A stretch of 64,000 bases of DNA from Microthrixaceae bacterium (GTDB lineage: Bacteria; Actinomycetota; Acidimicrobiia; Acidimicrobiales; Microtrichaceae): contig JAMLGK010000003.1 of the NCBI GenBank assembly GCA_023957995.1, forward strand, positions 1-64,000. Reading direction: 5' to 3'. The translations under genes and the position numbers were made by a program. The notes beneath the pieces were generated by a model. That model was not told the DNA's origin. It saw only the letters and a list, made by a program, of their open reading frames with translations, and made no database searches. This document shows positions 55,473 through 63,582 of the stretch, one piece after another (position 1 is the stretch's first letter; the number at the start of each line of letters is the position of its first letter).

Positions 55473-56563
55473 GCGCAACCGAGGGCCTTGCCGCTCGCCT
55501 CGTGGTCGAGGTGGGGACGCTCGAGATACGGGCCGGTTTCGAGGTGCAGCGGGGCGAGGTGTTGGCTCTGCTGGGTCCCAACGGAGCGGGCAAGACGACC
55601 ATCCTGCGCGCCATGGCGGGTCTGCAACCGATCACCGAGGGCGAGATCACCGTCGGTGGCGTGGTGCTCGAGGACGCCGAGGGTGAGGTGTTCGTCGAGC
55701 CGGACCGCCGGCGCGTCGGGTTGGTGCCGCAGGACCACGTGCTGTTTCCCAACCTGAGCGTGCTCGACAACGTGGGATTCGGCCTGCGGTCGCGAGGTAG
55801 CTCCACCAGCGAGGCGCGCGCCGTGGCCCGGGGTTGGCTGGAACGCGTCGGGTTGGCCGGGTTGGCCGACAAGGGCCAGCGCGAGCTGTCTCCCCGCGAC
55901 CTGTCCGGAGGGCAATCCCAGAGGGTGGCACTGGTGCGGGCACTGGCGACCGAACCCGACCTGCTGCTGTTGGACGAGCCGCTCTCGGCGCTGGACGTCT
56001 CGACACGCGCTGCGCTCCGGCGCGAGCTCCGTGCGCATCTTGAGGCATTCCGCGGATGCACGGTGCTGGTGAGTCACGACCCGATCGATGCGCTTGCCCT
56101 GGCCGACCGGATCGCGGTCATCGAGGACGGATCGATCACCCAGGAGGGAACGGTCGGTGAGGTGAGTGCCCGGCCGAGAACCCCCTATGTTGCAGATCTC
56201 GTAGGGGTCAACCTGCTCCATGGCCGCAGCGCCGGCGCGGTGGTCGACCTCGATGATTCCCGGGAGGCCCTGGCGTTGGCCGACGAACTGGACGTCGCCG
56301 CCGGCGAACCGGTCCTGGCCGTCATCCGTCCGCGGTCGGTGTCGCTGCACCGTCAGAGGCCCGACACCAGCGCGCGTAACTCCTGGGAGTTCACCGTCGC
56401 GGCGCTCGACATGCTGGCGGGACATGTGCGGGCCCGTCTGGCCGGACCGTTCGACCTGGTGGCGGAGGTGACTCCGGCAGCGGTGGAGGATCTACAGCTT
56501 CGTGAGGGATCGCCGGTGTGGGCGTCGGTGAAGGCAACCGAGGTGACTGCGTTCGCCGAGTGA
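55469..56563 (+). CDS. modC: Molybdate ABC transporter ATP-binding protein
   Basis: 364-residue ATPase. Walker A GPNGAGKTT, Q-loop VPQDHVLFP, signature LSGGQSQRVALVRAL, Walker B LLLLDEPLSALD and switch His in LVSHDP, followed by a C-terminal TOBE-like molybdate-sensing domain (from about residue 280). GTG 55469 overlaps the modB stop. Completes the importer. Confidence 0.94.
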   Translation: MSATEGLAARLVVEVGTLEIRAGFEVQRGEVLALLGPNGAGKTTILRAMAGLQPITEGEITVGGVVLEDAEGEVFVEPDRRRVGLVPQDHVLFPNLSVLDNVGFGLRSRGSSTSEARAVARGWLERVGLAGLADKGQRELSPRDLSGGQSQRVALVRALATEPDLLLLDEPLSALDVSTRAALRRELRAHLEAFRGCTVLVSHDPIDALALADRIAVIEDGSITQEGTVGEVSARPRTPYVADLVGVNLLHGRSAGAVVDLDDSREALALADELDVAAGEPVLAVIRPRSVSLHRQRPDTSARNSWEFTVAALDMLAGHVRARLAGPFDLVAEVTPAAVEDLQLREGSPVWASVKATEVTAFAE

Positions 56564-56609
56564 CACGGCGACCGGCCGTGCACCGGCGGTATCGCAATAT
56601 CATCTGGAA

Positions 56610-57098
56610 ATGCCGATCGGACTCCTTCCAACACCCGCTCCCCACGGGGTCACCCCCACCGAACCCCAGCCGGTGGTGGAGGCCTTCCTCGACGCCCTGG
56701 CGGCCGGTGATGTGGCCGCGGCCGTAGGGCTCACCGATGAGGGCATCCGCTACACAAACGTCGGGCTCCCCACGATCACCGGCCGAACCGAGGTCGCTCG
56801 GGTACTCAAGGCGCTGGAACGACCCAGCTCGAGCTTCGAGGTCTACCTGCACTCGATTGCGACCAACGGCCATGTCGTGCTCAATGAGCGCACCGACGTG
56901 ATCGAGTTGGGACCGGTCCGTGCGCAGTTCTGGGTGTGCGGCCGGTTCGAGGTGCGTGATGGTCTCATAACCGTGTGGCGTGACTACTTCGACAACCTCG
57001 ACATCATGCGGGGAGTGGCGAGGGGCCTGTTGGGCGCGGTGGTTCCGGCGCTGCGGCCCGAGCCGCCGGAGGGACCGGGAAGTCCGCCGGGACGCTGA
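56610..57098 (+). CDS. Limonene-1,2-epoxide hydrolase-like protein
   Basis: 162-residue small alpha+beta barrel. Near TNGHVVLNERTDVIE, the Arg and Asp form the catalytic pair known in limonene epoxide hydrolase, and WRDYFD supplies the second Asp. The reaction is probably opening of an epoxide, with substrate unknown. ATG 56610. Confidence 0.78.
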   Translation: MPIGLLPTPAPHGVTPTEPQPVVEAFLDALAAGDVAAAVGLTDEGIRYTNVGLPTITGRTEVARVLKALERPSSSFEVYLHSIATNGHVVLNERTDVIELGPVRAQFWVCGRFEVRDGLITVWRDYFDNLDIMRGVARGLLGAVVPALRPEPPEGPGSPPGR

Positions 57099-57135
57099 GA
57101 GCGGGTACAGCCACCGGGGTGGAGTGGCCGAGAAG

Positions 57136-57166
57136 ACGGGGTCCCTGTCGAGGACAGGGACCCCGT
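57136..57166 (-). terminator. Hairpin after tRNA-Ser(CGA)
   Basis: Perfect 14-bp stem with a 3-nt loop: ACGGGGTCCCTGTC (57136-57149) and GACAGGGACCCCGT (57153-57166). It starts 3 nt after the tRNA 3' end on the minus strand. The following sequence (CTTCTC) is only slightly T-rich. Confidence 0.8.
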
Positions 57167-57168
57167 GG

Positions 57169-57255
57169 CGGAGAGTGAGGGATTCGAACCCTCGGAGGCC
57201 TTGCGACCTCAACGGTTTTCGAGACCGTCCCATTCGTCCGCTCTGGCAACTCTCC
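57169..57255 (-). tRNA. tRNA-Ser (anticodon CGA)
   Basis: 87-nt class II tRNA. Acceptor GGAGAGT pairs with ACTCTCC, the anticodon arm ACGGT/ACCGT holds CTCGAAA with anticodon CGA (reads TCG), a long variable arm GAGGTCGCAAGGCCTC is present, and the T-arm is GAGGG/CCCTC. CCA not encoded. Confidence 0.95.
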
Positions 57256-57352
57256 GCCCGAGACGGTAGTTGGCGGCGTTCCCTGCGGCCACACGGCAGG
57301 ACCACGCGGCATGATCACGCGCAGCGGAGGCCGATGACCCGGCTTCGGTGGT

Positions 57353-57868
57353 TCAGCGTCGTCGGCCGAAGAAGTCCTGCAGCAGAGCTGTGCATTCGGC
57401 GGCCCGCACACCGCCCCGGGTGGGGAACTCGTGGTTGAGCCGGGGATCCTGACCCAGGTGGTAGAGGGTGCCGGCCGCTCCTGCATCGTCGTTGGTGGCT
57501 CCGAACACGACGCCGCCGATGCGGGATGCCCAGGCCGCGCCGGCGCACATCGGGCAGGGTTCGAGGGTCACCACCAGGATGCAGTCGTCCAGGCGCCACC
57601 GTCGGAGACTCCTGGCGGCCTCCCGCAGTGCCAGGATCTCAGCATGGGCCGTGGGGTCGTTCGCGCCTTCGCGTTGGTTGCCGCACTCGGCCAGCACCTC
57701 GTAGCCCGAGCCGCTCTCGTCGGGCCGGATGACCGCGGCTCCGATGGGCACCTCGCCCGCAGCACCGGCTGAACGCGCCATCGCCAGGGCAGCGAGCATG
57801 GCGCTGTCGAATCGGGGGTCGGGTGCCAACGTGTGGCCGTTCACCGTTGCGGGGTCCACGTGACACAT
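57353..57868 (-). CDS. tadA: tRNA-specific adenosine deaminase TadA
   Basis: Converts A34 to inosine in tRNA-Arg. Zinc deaminase motifs: HAEILALREAA (catalytic Glu) and LEPCPMCAGAAW. About 171 residues from ATG 57868, though GTG 57844 or ATG 57886 are possible. C-terminal LNHEF and LLQDFF are typical of TadA. Divergent from the cyclase gene. Confidence 0.9.
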   Translation of the reverse strand: MCHVDPATVNGHTLAPDPRFDSAMLAALAMARSAGAAGEVPIGAAVIRPDESGSGYEVLAECGNQREGANDPTAHAEILALREAARSLRRWRLDDCILVVTLEPCPMCAGAAWASRIGGVVFGATNDDAGAAGTLYHLGQDPRLNHEFPTRGGVRAAECTALLQDFFGRRR

Positions 57869-57919
57869 CTTTGTCCAGAAGCGCATGCCCCGATGCCCGT
57901 CAGCGGCCATGCTGGTGCG

Positions 57920-59104
57920 GTGACCCCCCGTAGGAGCGAAGACCCTCTCCCGAGCGACGTCGCGCCGGAGGACCCTTCCGAGGCGGATCCAGGGATCGCC
58001 GACGAGGATTCCGAGTGGCCTGATGCATCGGATGTGCACAACCACACCGCCGAGTTGCCGGTCGTGCCCAGCGTTCCCCGTCGTGATCTGCACGACCACG
58101 AGGAGTCACCCACCGCGGAGGTGAGGCGTGCAGCGGACCTCGCCGAGGTGATCGGCCTGTCCAAGTTGCGCTTCGACCGCGAGGAGTTGCTCCGCAAGGC
58201 CGACATGGACGGCACCGACACCGCGAAGTGGTGGCGGGCGATGGGGATCGTCGAGGTTCCCGACGATGTCGTTGCGTTCAACATGGACGACCTGGCGATG
58301 GCCAGAGCGCTCAAGGTCGTGTTGGCCGACGGCGACGCCAGCGAGGAGCACGTGTTCCGCCTGGCGAGACTGCTGGGCGGTTCGTTCTCGCGCATCGCGG
58401 AGGCTCAGACCAGTGTGATCGAGGACGTGTTGTGCACACTCGAACCGGAGTTGTCCCTCGACACTCCGGGGGAGCGCTCCGCGGCGCTCTCCGGTGACCC
58501 CGCCAGTGCGCTGATCGAACTCTTCGAGCAGTCGATGCTGTACGTCTGGCGTCGCCACCTGTTCGCGACGCTCGGACGCTGGATCGGTGCCGATCCCGAG
58601 CACGCGGACCAGGCCGTCGGGTTCGTGGACATATCGGGGTTCTCCCACATGTCCAAGCGGCTCGACCCCGAGGTGCTGGCCCAGGTGATCGAGCTCTTCG
58701 AGTCCGAGGTGGTCGACGTGGTCAGCGCCCACGGCGGCCGGGTGGTCAAGTTCATCGGCGACGAGGCCTTCTTCGTGCTCGACAACCTGGTGGACGCGGT
58801 CGACTCCGCCCTCGAGATAACCGAGCGGCTCGCTGTGGCCGACCCCGCGGTGGCCCTCCATGGCGCGGTGGCGCTGGGGCCCACGGTCACGATCGCCGGT
58901 GACGTGTTCGGCAACACGGTCAACCTGGCGAAACGCCTCACCGACGTCGCGCGCAAGGGCAAGGTGATCATGCCAAAGGACCAGGCGGAGCTTCTGGCCG
59001 ACCGTGACGACTTCGAGATCCACCGGGTGGGGCGTTCGTTCGAACTGAAGGGCGTGGGACGGACCTCCGCGGTGAGCGTGACCCGCGCTGCAGCGCCTGG
59101 CTGA
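57920..59104 (+). CDS. Class III adenylate cyclase with regulatory N-domain
   Basis: About 394 residues. The C-terminal catalytic domain has FVDISGFSHMSKRLDPEV (metal Asp), the GGRVVKFIGDEAFFVLD block (adenine-specifying Lys and second metal Asp) and GNTVNLAKRLT (transition-state Asn and Arg). The N-terminal half, with IGLSKLRFDREELLRKADMD, resembles the Ad_Cy_reg regulatory domain of Rv1264. The extreme N-terminus is acidic and disordered. The start is uncertain: GTG 57920 or ATG 57893. Makes cAMP. Confidence 0.85.
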   Translation: MTPRRSEDPLPSDVAPEDPSEADPGIADEDSEWPDASDVHNHTAELPVVPSVPRRDLHDHEESPTAEVRRAADLAEVIGLSKLRFDREELLRKADMDGTDTAKWWRAMGIVEVPDDVVAFNMDDLAMARALKVVLADGDASEEHVFRLARLLGGSFSRIAEAQTSVIEDVLCTLEPELSLDTPGERSAALSGDPASALIELFEQSMLYVWRRHLFATLGRWIGADPEHADQAVGFVDISGFSHMSKRLDPEVLAQVIELFESEVVDVVSAHGGRVVKFIGDEAFFVLDNLVDAVDSALEITERLAVADPAVALHGAVALGPTVTIAGDVFGNTVNLAKRLTDVARKGKVIMPKDQAELLADRDDFEIHRVGRSFELKGVGRTSAVSVTRAAAPG

Positions 59105-59170
59105 CTGCATTGTTTGGATGACTGCAGTACCTGACCGACTGCGGTATCTGACCGACTGCGGTGTCTGGGG
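59103..59170. repeat. Tandem array, four 17-nt units
   Basis: Units start at 59103, 59120, 59137 and 59154, with consensus GACTGCGGTATCTGACC; the first unit is degenerate. The array begins inside the cyclase stop codon and fills most of the 94-bp gap before the convergent ABM gene. Confidence 0.8.
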
Positions 59171-59198
59171 GTTTGCGGAACCCGAGCGGCCTCCGCTG

Positions 59199-59504
59199 TC
59201 AGATCTCGAAGCCGATCGCTGCGATCGGCGTGGCCTGTGCCATCTGCGGTGGTTCGGCCATCAGCGGACCGAACTTGGCCATCGCAGCGCTCATCGCCTC
59301 ACTCTGACCGTGCTGTTGGATCGACCTCATGTCGCTCATCAGGGCGAAGAACGAGAACGAGTTCCCCTCACCCCGGTGGTAGGAGTAGATCTCCACGCCC
59401 GGCTCGTCCCGTGCGGCCTCGACCATCTCGGTCAGGACCGCCTCCATCTCGTCCGCCAAGCCGTCCTGGCAGGTGATCGAACCCATCATCGATACCTTCG
59501 ACAT
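59199..59504 (-). CDS. Antibiotic biosynthesis monooxygenase (ABM) family protein
   Basis: 101-residue ABM-fold protein, MSKVSMMGSITCQDGLADE then EPGVEIYSYHRGEGNSFSFF. ATG 59504 has AGAGG seven nt upstream. No substrate; small stand-alone ABM proteins have many roles. Convergent with the cyclase gene. Confidence 0.8.
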   Translation of the reverse strand: MSKVSMMGSITCQDGLADEMEAVLTEMVEAARDEPGVEIYSYHRGEGNSFSFFALMSDMRSIQQHGQSEAMSAAMAKFGPLMAEPPQMAQATPIAAIGFEI

Positions 59505-59667
59505 TCGTGCCCTCTTTCGGTTCTGCGGGATCCGACCGGATCCCGCCCAGCGACCCGGTGTTGCGTGGTTTCCGGCGGAGCACCGCCGTTGATGCTGCAC
59601 CGGTCGCCATCGAGTCTCCCCCGAATCGGGCAGTCGTTGCGGCGGAATTCCCTCTACAACGCAGAGA

Positions 59668-59690
59668 CCCCGCCACGAACCGTGGCGGGG
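59668..59690 (-). terminator. Hairpin after tRNA-Ser(GGA)
   Basis: Perfect 10-bp stem, loop of 3 nt: CCCCGCCACG (59668-59677) and CGTGGCGGGG (59681-59690). It starts 26 nt past the tRNA 3' end on the minus strand and is followed by TCTCTG. Confidence 0.75.
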
Positions 59691-59712
59691 CCCCGACGAG
59701 ATCTGTTCTCAC

Positions 59713-59803
<91 letters not shown>

Positions 59804-59933
59804 GAGTTGTGCTCCGGGCAAGGCCCGCAGCGGACGTCGAACGAGGCTCCCGGGAGCTCTTCTCGACGACCGGGCACCGATGGTAGTCGGACCTCCACCC
59901 AACTCCGTTGCCGGGAGTCGGGGAGCTCCGCTG

Positions 59934-59961
59934 TGGACCGAGCCGTGGTATTCGGTATCCT
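59934..59961 (+). promoter_or_regulatory. Possible promoter of the SRP RNA
   Basis: TGGACC (59934-59939), 16 nt, TATCCT (59956-59961), ending 16 nt before the first base of the RNA stem. Each box matches the consensus at four of six positions; positional fit is the main support. Confidence 0.4.
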
Positions 59962-59977
59962 CGGGTTCTCCGATCGC

Positions 59978-60099
59978 GCCCTCGGGTGGCGGCCGGGTCC
60001 TGTGCAACCACAGACCGTGAACCGGGTCAGGGCCGGAAGGCAGCAGCTCTCAACGGAACCTGTGGGGTGCCGCAGATCGCCTGGCCGCCTCCCGAGGGC
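59978..60099 (+). ncRNA. ffs: Signal recognition particle RNA (small bacterial type)
   Basis: The universally conserved SRP core is present: GGGTCAGGGCCGGAAGGCAG then CAGCTC, the GGAA tetraloop and the asymmetric loop that bind Ffh. The ends pair over 17 nt (59978-59994 with 60083-60099), with one T-T mismatch. Length about 122 nt, bounds approximate. Located directly upstream of dnaX, a common order in actinobacteria. Confidence 0.93.
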
Positions 60100-60154
60100 G
60101 TGGCCGCGTCCGGCGGCGGGCCGGACAGGTGCGCCCAACGCGTAGGATCGGGCC

Positions 60155-62470
60155 GTGGCCCACCAGTCTCTCTACCGCCGGTATCGACCGCGCCGATTCG
60201 CCGAGATCAAGGGTCAGGAACATGTCGTACGCGCCCTGAGCAACGCCGTGGCCGACGACACCGTGGGGCACGCGTACCTGTTCTCGGGGCCCCGGGGAAC
60301 CGGCAAGACCTCCACCGCCCGGATCCTCGCCAAGGCGCTCAACTGCACCAACCTGACCGGCGGCGAACCGTGCTGTGAGTGCGAATCGTGCGTGGCCATG
60401 GAGGCCGGAGGAAGCTTCGACCTCTTCGAGCTGGATGCCGCGTCCAACCGGGGTGTCGACTCGGTTCGTGATCTGGTCGAGCGCACCGCGGTGGGATCCC
60501 CGGGTCGCACCAAGGTGTACATCCTCGACGAGGTCCACATGCTCACCAAGGAGGCCTCAAACGCGTTGTTGAAGACGCTCGAGGAACCTCCGGAACACGT
60601 CCGTTTCGTGCTGGCGACGACCGACCCGCAGAAGGTTCTCCCGACCATCCGGAGTCGCACGCAGCATTTCGATTTCAACCTGCTCTCGGCAGCGGAGCTG
60701 ACCGACCACGTCCGCTGGGTGGTGCAGGATGCCGGCCTCGACGTCGACGAGGAGGCGATCGCCCACGCCGTGCGTCGTGGTCGCGGTTCGGTGCGCGACA
60801 CGCTCTCCGCTCTCGATCAGGTCGTCGCGGCCGGTGGGGTGTTGCAGCGCAGCGAACCGGTCGAGGCGCTCTTCGAAGCCATCGCAGCGCGCGACAGCGG
60901 AAAGGCGCTGCTGGCCGTGGCCGAAGCGGTCAACGAGGGACACGACCCCAGGGTGCTCGCCGAGGCATTCGTGGCCGAGGTGCGAGATGCCTTCCTGGTG
61001 TCGCTGGGTGTCGACACTCCTCACCTCATCGATTCCGACGCGCAACGCCTCGAGCACTGGGTGGGCGAGCTCGGTCCCGCGGGGCTCACCTCTTCGCTCG
61101 AACGCGTCGGCACTGCATTGGTCGACATGCGTTCGGCAGCCGATCCCCGAGTCCCCCTCGAGGTGGCCCTGGTCCAGCTCACCAGCACCTCCGACGCCGG
61201 AACCTCGAGTGGTGGGTCTGCCAGGAGCGCTGATTCGAGCGACGCCCTGGCCGATCTGGTGAAGCGGATCGAGCGCCTGGAAGCCGGTCGACCGGCCCCT
61301 TCATCCCCAGCTGCGCCGGAGCAGCAGGCCTCGCAGCGACGGGCCACCCGGGAAGCCGGTCGGCCGACCGAGCAAACCCCCCGGCAAACCCCCGAGCAGC
61401 CAACCGAGCAAACCCCCGAGCAGCCAACCGACGGCGCCGCAGCTGCCCCGGCCCCATCCGCCGCGCCACAGCCGACGCCAGAGGTTCCCTCCGGTAGCTC
61501 GCCGCGTTCCGCCCCGCCCCCGGAGGCCCCTGGCGAAGCTCCCCAGCGTCCCCGCCCACCGGCCTCACCACCTCGGAGCGGCCGCAAGAAGCCCCCGCCC
61601 CCACCGCCCCGACGCCGTGGTGCAACCCGGCAGGGTGCACCTGCGGCAGCGGCCCCGACGACGGCGCCCGGACCGGACGCCGGTCCAGAACCCGCATCGG
61701 TTGAACCGGTCGCCGACGCCGCTGCTGGGACTGCATCTGAGGTGCAGCCCGTTGCGGCTGAACCGGTTGTGCCCGGCTCGGTCGAGGCTGGGTCGGTTGA
61801 GGCTGGGTCGTCGGCCACCCGGTCCGTGAGTGCCTCCTCTGGTGAGCTACCGGACCGGGAGTCGTTGGTGCTGGCGTTCGGTGATGTGGTGGTCCCGCAG
61901 CTCAAGGGGATAGCGAAGGCGCTGTACAGCGCGGGGCGCTTCGTGAGCGTTGATGACAGAGGCGCCGTGTTCGCCCTCGACAACCAACCGACCCGTGACC
62001 GCGCGGAGAAGTACCGCTCCGAGATCGAATCGAAGCTCTCCGATCACTTCGGCGTCGCGGTGGGGTTGACCCTGGTGGCCGAAGATGACGCGCCTGCGAC
62101 AACCGGGGGTGGCGAGGTCGGGGCACCTATGCCGGCAGCCGCCCCTGCCCAGGCGGCTCCGGCGGCAGCGGTCGCCGAGGCTGACGTGCCGGCTCCGGCC
62201 AACCCCCGTCCCGCTCGACCCACTCCCCGGCCAGCACCGTCCACCCCACGACCGGCACCCCGGTCCGAGGAGCCCCCGACAGCGGACCGCCCGGGGCCCG
62301 ACGAGCCCGTGGATCTGACCTCCGGTGGTCCGGCCGACTCCCCGGGCGACGAGGACCTCACCGCTCCGGTGGAGGAGCTCGAGGACGCAGACGTGAGCAA
62401 CTCGGGCGTCGAACGGGTCACCGCAGCCTTTCCCGGTGCAGAACTGATCGATACGGAGGATCCGAAGTGA
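60155..62470 (+). CDS. dnaX: DNA polymerase III subunit gamma/tau
   Basis: 771-residue clamp-loader ATPase. Walker A GPRGTGKTS, zinc module with Cys in CTNLTGGEPCCECESC, DELH-type Walker B ILDEVHMLTKEA and sensor LATTDPQKVLPTI SRT region. Beyond residue 370 comes a long Pro/Ala/Glu/Gln-rich stretch with small repeats (TPEQPTEQ, GSVEAGSVEAG) before a C-terminal tau-like domain. GTG start 60155. No slippery heptamer for a programmed frameshift to gamma was found. Next gene overlaps its stop. Confidence 0.95.
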   Translation: MAHQSLYRRYRPRRFAEIKGQEHVVRALSNAVADDTVGHAYLFSGPRGTGKTSTARILAKALNCTNLTGGEPCCECESCVAMEAGGSFDLFELDAASNRGVDSVRDLVERTAVGSPGRTKVYILDEVHMLTKEASNALLKTLEEPPEHVRFVLATTDPQKVLPTIRSRTQHFDFNLLSAAELTDHVRWVVQDAGLDVDEEAIAHAVRRGRGSVRDTLSALDQVVAAGGVLQRSEPVEALFEAIAARDSGKALLAVAEAVNEGHDPRVLAEAFVAEVRDAFLVSLGVDTPHLIDSDAQRLEHWVGELGPAGLTSSLERVGTALVDMRSAADPRVPLEVALVQLTSTSDAGTSSGGSARSADSSDALADLVKRIERLEAGRPAPSSPAAPEQQASQRRATREAGRPTEQTPRQTPEQPTEQTPEQPTDGAAAAPAPSAAPQPTPEVPSGSSPRSAPPPEAPGEAPQRPRPPASPPRSGRKKPPPPPPRRRGATRQGAPAAAAPTTAPGPDAGPEPASVEPVADAAAGTASEVQPVAAEPVVPGSVEAGSVEAGSSATRSVSASSGELPDRESLVLAFGDVVVPQLKGIAKALYSAGRFVSVDDRGAVFALDNQPTRDRAEKYRSEIESKLSDHFGVAVGLTLVAEDDAPATTGGGEVGAPMPAAAPAQAAPAAAVAEADVPAPANPRPARPTPRPAPSTPRPAPRSEEPPTADRPGPDEPVDLTSGGPADSPGDEDLTAPVEELEDADVSNSGVERVTAAFPGAELIDTEDPK

Positions 62471-62943
62471 GCGACGACCGCAGTCCCACCGATGACGATG
62501 GCTCCGGTGCCCTCGAACCGGTGCAGCAGGAACCTGTCCCGCCCGCCACGGAGGTCCTGGGCGCCGAGGCGCTGGGAACCGACCCCCTGGCGGCCATGGG
62601 CGGCGAGGGTGGTCTGGATCTGGGCGCCATGATGCAGATGGCGCAGGACATGTCCGAACGTATGGGTGACGCCCAGTCCGAACTCGCCGAAGCGCGGGTG
62701 GAGGGCTCAGCGGGCGGTGGACTCGTCAAGGTGGTCCTCAACGGCCATCTCCACCTGCTCGAGGTGGTGATCGAACCCACAGCGGTCGACCCGGAGGACC
62801 CGTCGATTCTCGGCGACCTGATCGTGGCCGCCTGGCGCGACGCCCATGACGACGTTGCCCGACTCCAGGCGGCGGCAGACCCACTCGGTGGGCTCGGCGG
62901 TGCCCTGGGTGGCGGGCTGGGCGACCTGTTCGGCGGGGGTTGA
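62467..62943 (+). CDS. YbaB/EbfC family nucleoid-associated protein
   Basis: 158-residue DNA-binding protein, dimeric and small. It has the YbaB core [20 protein letters not shown] and [23 protein letters not shown]; an acidic Pro-rich N-terminal 50 residues and a Gly-rich tail are additions. GTG 62467 overlaps dnaX stop. Between dnaX and recR as in most bacteria. Confidence 0.9.
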   Translation: MSDDRSPTDDDGSGALEPVQQEPVPPATEVLGAEALGTDPLAAMGGEGGLDLGAMMQMAQDMSERMGDAQSELAEARVEGSAGGGLVKVVLNGHLHLLEVVIEPTAVDPEDPSILGDLIVAAWRDAHDDVARLQAAADPLGGLGGALGGGLGDLFGGG

Positions 62944-62944
62944 C

Positions 62945-63568
62945 GTGGCGACCGCCCAAGCCTCCGCGGTCCAGGATCTGATCGACGTCTTCGGTCGCCT
63001 ACCGGGTATCGGACCCAAGTCGGCCCAGCGCATCGCGTACCACCTGCTCAAGGCAGATGCGGAGGAGAGCCGTCGACTCGCAGCAGCTGTGGTGGCGGCC
63101 AAGGAACGAGTCGGGTTCTGCTCACGGTGCTTCAACCTGAGCGAGACCGAGATCTGCGCGCTCTGCACCGACGAGCGTCGCGATACCCACGTGCTCTGCG
63201 TGGTGGAGGAACCCCGCGACGTGATCGCGGTCGAGCGCACCCGCGAGTACAAGGGTCGGTACCACGTCCTGGGTGGCGCGATCGATCACCTGCAGGGCGT
63301 GGGTCCTGAGCAGCTCAAGATCCGCGAGCTGCTCGCCCGGGTCGACGCCGAGAACATCACCGAGGTGATCATCTGCACCAACCCGAACCTCGAGGGCGAG
63401 GCCACGGCGCTCTACCTCGGACGGGTCTTGTCGGTTCCGGGTCTCACGGTGAGTCGGATCGCCAGCGGCCTACCGGTGGGTGGCGATCTGGAATATGCCG
63501 ACGAACTGACCCTGGGTCGGGCCCTGGAGGGCCGGCGCACGGTGGATCACCCTGCGCCGGCCGACTGA
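62945..63568 (+). CDS. recR: Recombination protein RecR
   Basis: 207-residue recombination mediator that works with RecFO at single-strand gaps. Hh[19 protein letters not shown]4 zinc finger ([16 protein letters not shown]) and TOPRIM with VVEEPRDV and [16 protein letters not shown] 62945 lies 1 nt after the previous stop. Confidence 0.95.
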   Translation: MATAQASAVQDLIDVFGRLPGIGPKSAQRIAYHLLKADAEESRRLAAAVVAAKERVGFCSRCFNLSETEICALCTDERRDTHVLCVVEEPRDVIAVERTREYKGRYHVLGGAIDHLQGVGPEQLKIRELLARVDAENITEVIICTNPNLEGEATALYLGRVLSVPGLTVSRIASGLPVGGDLEYADELTLGRALEGRRTVDHPAPAD

Positions 63569-63582
63569 ACAGGGATTCGGGT

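Noticed and set aside
60155..62470. Programmed frameshift in dnaX giving a gamma form
   Set aside because: No A-rich slippery heptamer or suitable stop codon was seen in the linker region.
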